11,051 bases of DNA from VGRW01 sp041498295. Lineage in GTDB: Bacteria; Myxococcota_A; UBA9160; SZUA-336. The notes under the pieces are model-generated. The model searched no databases and was not told the DNA's origin. It saw only the letters and a list, made by a program, of their open reading frames with translations. Numbering within the stretch: the stretch's first letter is position 1; each line of letters begins with the position of its first letter. The position numbers and the translations under genes are program-made. Positions 5,728 to 11,051 of the stretch are shown piece after piece. The stretch is from positions 1 through 11,051 of the forward strand of contig JBGQIB010000148.1 in the NCBI GenBank assembly GCA_041498295.1, in the 5' to 3' direction.

Positions 5728-8541
5728 CTAGAGGGCAGGCACCCTCGCTTTATCCGGTTCGAGCACGCGCTCGAGCTCCTCACGCTTGGCGATGCCGAGC
5801 TTGCCGTAGGCGCGAGCGAGGTGGCCTTCGACGGTCTTCTGCGACACGTACAGCTCCTGGGCGATCTGACGATTCGTGCGTCCGTCGCGGGCAAGTCGGA
5901 CGATGCGCAGCTCGCTCGGCGTCAGTGACTCGACGCCGACGCTCCAGTCACGGCGCGGACGCGCACCGGCGACGCGCAGCTCTTCGCGGGCGCGGGCCGC
6001 GAGCGGCTGGGCGCCGCAACGCGCGGCAGCGTCGAGACCTTGTGACAGGACTCGGCGCGCCTGCGAGCGTTGGCCGGCGCGACGCAGCGCCGCGCCCCAC
6101 TCGACCAGCGACGCAGCGCGCTCGAGCAGCGCGGGAGACTCGCCGAGCACGGCCGCAGATTCCTCCAGCATCTCCAAACCCTTCGCTCTGCCCTGCGCCA
6201 GGCCCGCAGCGCGCAGCGCGATTCCGAGGGCGCGGCGGCCTCCGAAGCGGCGCGTGTCGGCAAGCTCGGCTGCAGCGAGTTCGCGAGCGCGGCGCGTATC
6301 GCCGAGCGCGAGCAGCGCCTGCGCCGCGCCCGCTCGCGCGTGGAGATAGCCGGCGTCGCGGATCGGCATACCCCAGACCTGCGGCTGCCAGAGCGCCATG
6401 CAGGCTTCGAATTCGCTGAGCGCTTCTCGCGCGCGCCCCTGCGCCAACCTCAGGCGTCCGCGCGCGGCCGGGATCAGCACGGTGCCGACGCCGGCCGCCA
6501 GCCCCTCGTGCGGCAAGAGATCAAGGAGCGCTTGCGCTTGATCGAGCTGGCCGCCAGCGACTGCGATCTCCGCGAGCACCGTCGCAGCGAACGCCAGTCC
6601 GCGCGCGAAGTCGCCGTTCTGTGCGACGCGCAGCGCGATACGCGCGGCGGCGTCGGCCTGGGCCAAATCGCCAAGCTTCAGGTTCAGTAGTGCGGCCGTG
6701 CTATAGACCGCGACGAGACCGCGCGAGCTGCCGGAACGGTCGGCTTGCTCGCGCAGCGGCACGAGCGCGGCTTCGACCGCGCCGAATTGCTCCGCGGTCA
6801 GTAGGCTCCAGAGCAGCGCGGCGCGTGCGTCCCAGCTTTCGACCTTCGCGCTCGCGCCGGCTAGTGCCGCCAGCAGAGGTCGCGCCGCCTCGTCCGCTGG
6901 GCGCCCGGTCAGAATCGCGACCATGCCCTGCGCGACCGCGAGGGTGGTCGCCGCGGCTCCCGAGAGTTGGCGGCGCGACAGGCGCTCCATCACGCGCAGG
7001 GCGCGCGGCGCGGCGCGGGCGTCCTGCAGACCGACGGCGACCAACTGGCTCTCCAGCTGAACCGTCACTGAAGCCGGTGCGCCGGCGAGTGCGTTCTCGA
7101 GCACGTCGACCGCATCGGTCCAACGGAACAGCGCCGCATGAGCCTGCGCAAGTTCCGACGCCAGTTGTGCCCGGAGGGCCTTGTCCTCGGTGATTGCGAG
7201 CGCCTCCTCCAGCCGTCGGCTCGCGCCCTCCTTGCCGGCGATCTGCTGCGCGTGCGCCGCCTCGCGCAGTACGTCGACACGGATCCCTGAGACCGGCGGC
7301 TCGGCGAGCGCGCGCTCGAGTAAGTCAGCGGCGGCGGCTGGCGCGCCGTTGTCGACCGCGGCCCGCGCGGCTGCGCGCAGGCGTTCGACCACCCACGCGT
7401 CGCCGGCGCCGCGCAGCGGCCTGAGGTGCGCTGCGACCTGACCCGCGGGCGCGCCGTCTGCGTGAATGACGCGAGCCGCCGCCCGATGCGCCGCGTCCTG
7501 CTCGGCGCCGGAAAGTGTCTGCGCGACCGCGTGCCGGACGATCGGATGGATGAAGCGCGGAGGTCTCTCCGCTCCGAGGACCTCGAGCGCTACGAGCTCC
7601 GTAGCCAGGCGTGCAGCCTGACTCATCGCGATGTCCGCGACTAGCGCCGCGTGGCGGAGCTCGCAGCCGTCGCCCAGGATTGCGAGCGCTTGCGCGAGAC
7701 GCAGCGCGTCCGGGTCGAGGCTCTGCAGGCGTGCGCGCATCTGCAGCGCCACGCCGTCGACGCCGCCAAGCCCGACGCCGTCATCGAGCGCGCGCAGCCC
7801 GCTCGAATCTCCGGCTCGCTCCAGGGCGCGCAGGACTTCGCGCAGGTAGAACGGATTGCCGCCGGTGGCGCGATGGGCCAGCGCGCCGAGATCGTCGTCC
7901 GCGCCGCTTCCGAGTGTGTCGCGAACGATCGCCGCAACCGCCTGCCGACTCAGCAGCGACGGGCGAATCGTCGTCGTCGCCGCCGCGCGCACGGCGAGCA
8001 GCGGCTGCGAGCGGGACGCGGGCTCGTCCGGACGCAGTGCCGCGACGAGCGAAACGCTCGGCCCGCCGAGGCGCGGCGCCAGGTAGGCGAGCCAGCGCAA
8101 CGACGCCTCATCGGCCCAGTGCGCGTCGTCGACGGCCAGCAGCAGGGGAGCATGATCGGCGAGGTTGACCGTCAGCCAGTAGAGTCCATGCAGTATGGCG
8201 AAGCCGGTGTCTTGCTCCACGCCGCCCGAGTCATTGCGTTGAAAGAGCGCAGCGACCTGCCGCGCCGGGCCGGCGAGCAGCGCATCTCTCTCCTCTGCGG
8301 TCGCGTCGGCGCAGCGGCGCTCGAAGAGCTGGCGCGCGATGCCGAAGGCAAACTCGCGTTCGAGATCGGATCCGCGGGCCCGCAGCACGATGCGTTTCTT
8401 CCGCCGCGCGCTTGCACAGGCAGCCTCGAGCAGCGAGGTCTTGCCGACGCCGGCGCCGGCTTCGATCAACATGAGCCCGCCGCGGCGCACGAACGCCTCA
8501 ATAGCCGCCAGCTCAGAGTCGCGTTCGACGAGGTCGGTCAT
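5728..8541 (-). CDS. Large ATP-binding LuxR-family (LAL/MalT-like) transcriptional regulator
   Basis: The 937-residue protein has the three-part LAL layout. An N-terminal STAND/AAA-type ATPase carries a Walker A, AGAGVGKT (28-35), preceded by 'LVERDSELAAIEAF', and a Walker B, LLLAVDD, with HWAD after it (about 133-143). A long Ala/Leu-rich helical middle (about 380-860) resembles TPR repeats and would sense a ligand or partner. A C-terminal LuxR/GerE helix-turn-helix (about 873-927) contains 'LTPSELRIVRLARDG', 'NRQIAQELYVSQKTVEGHL' and 'YGKLGI'. ATP and inducer binding are expected to drive oligomerisation and DNA binding. The ATG at 8541 opens the conserved 'LVERD' segment and is preferred. 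A GTG at 8574 would add 11 residues, but its GGGAGG is only 1 nt away. It probably controls its own cluster or neighbours; the targets are unknown. Confidence 0.9.
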   Translation of the reverse strand: MTDLVERDSELAAIEAFVRRGGLMLIEAGAGVGKTSLLEAACASARRKKRIVLRARGSDLEREFAFGIARQLFERRCADATAEERDALLAGPARQVAALFQRNDSGGVEQDTGFAILHGLYWLTVNLADHAPLLLAVDDAHWADEASLRWLAYLAPRLGGPSVSLVAALRPDEPASRSQPLLAVRAAATTTIRPSLLSRQAVAAIVRDTLGSGADDDLGALAHRATGGNPFYLREVLRALERAGDSSGLRALDDGVGLGGVDGVALQMRARLQSLDPDALRLAQALAILGDGCELRHAALVADIAMSQAARLATELVALEVLGAERPPRFIHPIVRHAVAQTLSGAEQDAAHRAAARVIHADGAPAGQVAAHLRPLRGAGDAWVVERLRAAARAAVDNGAPAAAADLLERALAEPPVSGIRVDVLREAAHAQQIAGKEGASRRLEEALAITEDKALRAQLASELAQAHAALFRWTDAVDVLENALAGAPASVTVQLESQLVAVGLQDARAAPRALRVMERLSRRQLSGAAATTLAVAQGMVAILTGRPADEAARPLLAALAGASAKVESWDARAALLWSLLTAEQFGAVEAALVPLREQADRSGSSRGLVAVYSTAALLNLKLGDLAQADAAARIALRVAQNGDFARGLAFAATVLAEIAVAGGQLDQAQALLDLLPHEGLAAGVGTVLIPAARGRLRLAQGRAREALSEFEACMALWQPQVWGMPIRDAGYLHARAGAAQALLALGDTRRARELAAAELADTRRFGGRRALGIALRAAGLAQGRAKGLEMLEESAAVLGESPALLERAASLVEWGAALRRAGQRSQARRVLSQGLDAAARCGAQPLAARAREELRVAGARPRRDWSVGVESLTPSELRIVRLARDGRTNRQIAQELYVSQKTVEGHLARAYGKLGIAKREELERVLEPDKARVPAL

Positions 8542-8575
8542 GCCGCCAACGGATGGACGATTCCACGGTATCACG

Positions 8576-8581
8576 CCTCCC
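8576..8581 (-). promoter_or_regulatory. Shine-Dalgarno-like GGGAGG before the LuxR-type gene
   Basis: On the minus strand GGGAGG lies 15 nt after the stop of the upstream kinase gene. It is 1 nt from a GTG at 8574 and 34 nt from the preferred ATG at 8541, so it fits neither start well. It may serve neither, or the leader may fold to bring it near the ATG. The start of this gene is therefore less certain than its function. Confidence 0.3.
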
Positions 8582-8596
8582 GACGTGGAAGGCGGC

Positions 8597-9514
8597 CTAG
8601 CGCCCCAACCACTCGCGGACGACGAGCCGTGACTTGGCCGCGATCTCGGTCACGCGGTCCGGGCGTCGTTGCAGCGCCCAGCGCACGAGGTCGATCCGGG
8701 ACAACAGCCGGATGTCCGCCATGGTCGAGAGCAACCGCTCGGCTGGGATGCCATATCCCTGCGCGAACGCCGCAAGGTCCGCCGGCGAGAATCCCTCCTT
8801 GGCGTCGTCCGCCCAGATGCGGAGATAGTCGAGGAACGGGACGGGCCCGACGCTGGCGCTGCCCCAGTCGATCAAGGTCGGGGCGCCGCGCGCCGGAAGC
8901 AGAACATTTCGCGGAACCAAGTCACCGTGAGTGAGACCGAACTGGCTCACTCGCAGAACCAGCGTCTCGATGCAGGCGCCCAGCTCGCGCTGATCGGCGC
9001 GCGCGTAGACTCCCAGAGCGATCAGCGGATCGTCAGAAGTGAGTTGCTCCGAGTTGTAGCGAACGTGCGCGGACCAGCTCGCCTGGCAGTCACGCCCGAA
9101 CCGTCCGAACAACCCCTCGGGCGCCGAGCCGTCGAGTGCGATGTCACTCACCCGGCGGGCGTAGCCGCCGAGCGTTCGCCAGAGCTCGGGGTCGCGGCGC
9201 GTGTCGGCGTTCTCGCCGTCGACGAAGGCCTGGACGATGAACGGAGTCCCATCCAGGCTCCCGACGGCCACGAGCCGCGGCACCGGTACTCCGTGGCGCG
9301 CGGCAGCCGCGAGGCACCACGCCTCCTCCGCGAAGTGACTCGAATCCAGTGGGTTGCGTCCGAAGCGCACGACCCAGCGATCGCCGCCCGTCAAAGACAC
9401 CGCGAAGACGCGATTCACCGAGCCGAGACCGATGATCTCGCGCGTCGCAGTCGGATCTGCGCCCACGTGCCGCGCGATCGCGGCTGCAAACTCGCCGTCA
9501 CGCGACCCCGTCAT
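8597..9514 (-). CDS. Phosphotransferase-like (APH/choline kinase fold) small-molecule kinase
   Basis: The 305-residue protein fits the aminoglycoside-phosphotransferase/homoserine-kinase-like fold. The N-lobe (about 25-110) has a nucleotide-loop-like 'GLGSVNRVFAVSL' (29-41) and 'WVVRFGRN' (47-54), where Arg50 stands in the place often held by the lysine, as is common in this family. The C-lobe has the catalytic loop H-G-D-L-V-P-R-N (196-203, base Asp198) and the metal-binding Asp216 in 'LIDWGSASVG'. The active site thus looks complete. The substrate, whether an antibiotic, sugar, amino alcohol or other, cannot be inferred. The ATG at 9514 is chosen because the open frame upstream would run across the divergent methyltransferase start. 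It heads a minus-strand set with the LuxR-type regulator 55 bp downstream. Confidence 0.8.
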   Translation of the reverse strand: MTGSRDGEFAAAIARHVGADPTATREIIGLGSVNRVFAVSLTGGDRWVVRFGRNPLDSSHFAEEAWCLAAAARHGVPVPRLVAVGSLDGTPFIVQAFVDGENADTRRDPELWRTLGGYARRVSDIALDGSAPEGLFGRFGRDCQASWSAHVRYNSEQLTSDDPLIALGVYARADQRELGACIETLVLRVSQFGLTHGDLVPRNVLLPARGAPTLIDWGSASVGPVPFLDYLRIWADDAKEGFSPADLAAFAQGYGIPAERLLSTMADIRLLSRIDLVRWALQRRPDRVTEIAAKSRLVVREWLGR

Positions 9515-9521
9515 GTCACCA

Positions 9522-9527
9522 AGAATA
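9522..9527 (-). promoter_or_regulatory. Candidate leaderless promoter (-10) of the kinase gene
   Basis: On the minus strand TATTCT is followed by 7 nt and the ATG at 9514. The region in between (TGGTGAC) offers at most a weak GGTGA for ribosome binding. No good -35 hexamer is seen 16-18 bp upstream. It would drive the whole kinase, regulator and SnoaL-like set. Confidence 0.4.
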
Positions 9528-9569
9528 GCGCGGCGCAGTTTCTCGCTTGCGCGCAGTATCTCTGTTGCG

Positions 9570-9598
9570 TTGTCACCGAGGGCTCGGCGGCATAGGTT
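9570..9598 (+). promoter_or_regulatory. Candidate leaderless sigma-70-type promoter of the methyltransferase gene
   Basis: TTGTCA (9570-9575, five of six matches to TTGACA) and TAGGTT (9593-9598) are exactly 17 bp apart, and TAGGTT is 7 nt before the GTG start at 9606. This is the best complete promoter in the window. The spacer holds a perfect CCGAG-GG-CTCGG inverted repeat (9576-9587) directly behind the -35, a plausible repressor site. Confidence 0.55.
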
Positions 9599-9605
9599 TC
9601 CTCTC

Positions 9606-10313
9606 GTGACGAGAAACAAGAAGCCGTACAAGGGCATCGGGATGGAAGGCTTCATCGCGACGTGGTACGCCAAGAACACCAAAGGCGACATGCGCGGCTG
9701 CCGAACATGCGCGCGCGCAGTGGCCGACCATCTGCCGCCCGGCGGGCGCGTGCTCGAGGTGGCGCCGGGGCCTGGCTACCTGGCGATCGAGATCGCGAAG
9801 CTCGGCGACTACCGCATTTCTGGCCTGGACATCAGCCAGTCCTTCATCCGGATCGCGACCGAGAACGCCCGAGCAGCGGGCGTGGCGATCGACTTCCGAC
9901 ACGGCGACGCCGCGCACATGCCCTTCCCGGAGAGTGAGTTCGACTTCGTCACTTGCAGGGCCGCGTTCAAGAACTTCTCCGACCCGGTCGGTGCGCTCCA
10001 GGAGATCCACCGGGTTCTGAAGCCTGGCGGGAAGGCGTCGATCTACGATCTCAGAAGGAATGCTTCGCGCGAGGCGATCGACCTCGAGGTCGGCCAGATG
10101 GGCCTGTCGCGGCCGAACAGACTGCTGACGAAATGGACGTTCCGGCTCATGTTGCTGAAGCGTGCGTACAGCGACGAGGAGATGCGGCGAATGTGCTCCG
10201 CGAGTCGTTTCGGGACGGGCGAGATCGTCGAGGACGGCATCGGCTTCGAGCTGCGCCTGACCAAGCCGGCGGCCTCTCGGCCCCCTCACACGCGCGCTGC
10301 CGTCTCCGCGTAG
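9606..10313 (+). CDS. Class I SAM-dependent methyltransferase
   Basis: The 235-residue protein has the Rossmann methyltransferase signature: motif I 'VLEVAPGPGYLA' (49-60), the SAM-ribose-binding acidic residue Asp75 in 'GLDIS', 'GDAAHMPFPESEFDFVTC' (100-117) and 'EIHRVLKPGG' (133-142). It is thus of the UbiE/Methyltransf_11 type. The N-terminal 'KPYKGIGMEGFIATWYAKNT' is a recognisable opening of one group of these enzymes and argues for the GTG at 9606 over the ATG at 9642. The frame is also open further upstream, but that stretch covers the divergent kinase gene and looks non-coding. The acceptor is unknown: small molecules, lipids or quinones are usual in this group. The last nine codons overlap the opposing oxidoreductase gene by 28 bp. 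Confidence 0.85.
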   Translation: MTRNKKPYKGIGMEGFIATWYAKNTKGDMRGCRTCARAVADHLPPGGRVLEVAPGPGYLAIEIAKLGDYRISGLDISQSFIRIATENARAAGVAIDFRHGDAAHMPFPESEFDFVTCRAAFKNFSDPVGALQEIHRVLKPGGKASIYDLRRNASREAIDLEVGQMGLSRPNRLLTKWTFRLMLLKRAYSDEEMRRMCSASRFGTGEIVEDGIGFELRLTKPAASRPPHTRAAVSA

Positions 10314-11051
10314 CGATCGAGGCGCGCCAGCACCAGTGAGTCCTCCGCCACCGGTAGGCGCAGGATCACGCGCTCCACGCCGAGGTCGCGCGCCGCGCGC
10401 AGGGTGTCCTCGGACTGCTCCTTGTCCTCGAGGAAGAACAGCGACACGGCGAGCTTCGAGTCATCGCGGCCGAGCGCTCGCATGCGCGCGCGCACGTCGT
10501 CGATGCTGCGCTTGGCGCGCGCGACGTCGAAGGTGAGTGGCAGCCAGCCGTCCGCGTGCTGCGCGACCTGCGCGCGACCGAACGGCGTGTCGAGCGTTCC
10601 GAGCACGATCGGTGGGTGCGGTTGCTGCACGGGCTTCGGATACGACCAGAGTGGACCGAAGCGCACGAATCGGCCCTCGAAGCGCGGCTGCTCCTGCGTC
10701 CACAGCGCCTTCAGCGCGTCGAGCCGCTCGGTCGCCTGCTTCCAGCGGTCCGCGAACTCGACGCCGTGGTTCCCCATCTCGACGACGTTCCAGCCCGCGC
10801 CGACGCCAAAGATGAAGCGCCCATCGCTGAGCCGGTCGAGCGTGGCGACCTGCTTGGCGAGCACGATCGGGTGGTGCTGATTGATCAGGCAGATGCCGGT
10901 GCCGAGCATCAGCTTCGATGTCACCGCCGCTGCCGCCGCGAGACTCGAGAACGGATCCGACATGTGCCGGTACTCGACGGGCAACTCGCCGCCGAGGGGC
11001 ATGTGCACGATGCCGCCCGGCGGCACCGGAATGTGCGTGTGCTCCGGAAGC
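10286..11051 (-). CDS. LLM-class (luciferase-like) flavin/F420-dependent oxidoreductase, N-terminus missing
   Basis: The frame is open to the window edge, and the residues upstream of the first in-window GTG (LPEHTHIPVPPGG) match family sequence, so the true start lies outside; about 25-35 residues are missing. Visible landmarks are 'LMLGTGICLINQHHPIVLAKQVATLD', then 'GRFIFGVGAGWNVVEMGNHGVEFADRW', 'ERLDALKALWTQ' and 'YPKPVQQPHPPIVLG'. These are typical of luciferase-like TIM-barrel oxidoreductases, close to the group annotated as probable F420-dependent (TIGR03619-like). FMN versus F420 cannot be settled from sequence, and the substrate is unknown. About 254 residues are present of the usual 280-290. 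The gene converges on, and overlaps, the methyltransferase gene. Confidence 0.85.
   Translation of the reverse strand, partial: LPEHTHIPVPPGGIVHMPLGGELPVEYRHMSDPFSSLAAAAAVTSKLMLGTGICLINQHHPIVLAKQVATLDRLSDGRFIFGVGAGWNVVEMGNHGVEFADRWKQATERLDALKALWTQEQPRFEGRFVRFGPLWSYPKPVQQPHPPIVLGTLDTPFGRAQVAQHADGWLPLTFDVARAKRSIDDVRARMRALGRDDSKLAVSLFFLEDKEQSEDTLRAARDLGVERVILRLPVAEDSLVLARLDRYAETAARV

Noticed and set aside
7651..8934. 427-residue open frame on the plus strand opposite the LuxR-type gene
   Set aside because: It is Arg/Ala-rich, has no recognisable motif and crosses from the regulator into the kinase gene. It is an antisense shadow of GC-rich coding sequence.
8669..9595. 308-residue plus-strand frame opposite the kinase gene
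   Set aside because: The opposite frame has intact kinase motifs, while this one has none and would end inside the methyltransferase promoter.
9354..9605. N-terminal extension of the methyltransferase frame
   Set aside because: It lies over the kinase gene's start; its residues are Arg/Ser-rich and unlike methyltransferase sequence.
9515..9691. N-terminal extension of the kinase frame
   Set aside because: It overlaps the methyltransferase start region and promoter and lacks homology-like features.

Overview
This window is GC-rich and gene-dense, with no mobile element, CRISPR array, rRNA or tRNA that I can see. The gene content fits a Gram-negative bacterium of the old deltaproteobacterial grade (Myxococcota or Binatota-like). 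The pointers are an exported von Willebrand A protein with a 'VENKTTG' C-terminal module, a YncE-type seven-bladed propeller, a lipobox lipoprotein, an LLM/F420-type flavin oxidoreductase and a proteobacterial glycine-zipper tail. The assignment is inference from family flavour, not proof.

Layout from left to right. The 3' end of a proline-rich envelope-type protein (1-216, +) is followed by an exported YncE-like beta-propeller (277-1329, +). A glyoxalase-like VOC protein faces it (1338-1895, -), and a perfect 10-bp hairpin lies between the two stops. Divergent from the VOC gene is a secreted VWA protein (2024-3178, +). It converges on an unrecognised lipoprotein (3219-3887, -), which is itself divergent from an acetyl-CoA hydrolase/CoA-transferase (3948-5234, +). 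Three genes then run on the minus strand in the order phosphotransferase-like kinase (8597-9514), large ATP-binding LuxR-type regulator (5728-8541) and NTF2/SnoaL-like protein (5242-5670). Gaps of 55 and 57 bp make a single transcription unit plausible. Divergent from the kinase is a class I SAM methyltransferase (9606-10313, +), whose 3' end overlaps by 28 bp the 3' end of a partial LLM-class oxidoreductase (10286 to the window edge, -).

Most genes look like housekeeping or accessory metabolism: small-molecule chemistry (VOC, CoA transfer, methyl transfer, flavin oxidoreductase, NTF2 fold), envelope proteins and one large regulator. They do not form one obvious pathway. I found no convincing undescribed defence or mobile system. 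The most interesting signal is regulatory. Four genes (VWA, CoA-transferase, kinase, methyltransferase) carry a -10-like TANNNT hexamer only 6 or 7 nt before the start codon. This is the geometry of leaderless mRNAs, while the VOC and SnoaL-like genes have ordinary Shine-Dalgarno sequences. Several of these promoters also hold short CGAG/CTCG inverted repeats in the -35/-10 spacer.

There is no gene-free stretch over 300 bases; the largest gap is 128 bp (1896-2023).
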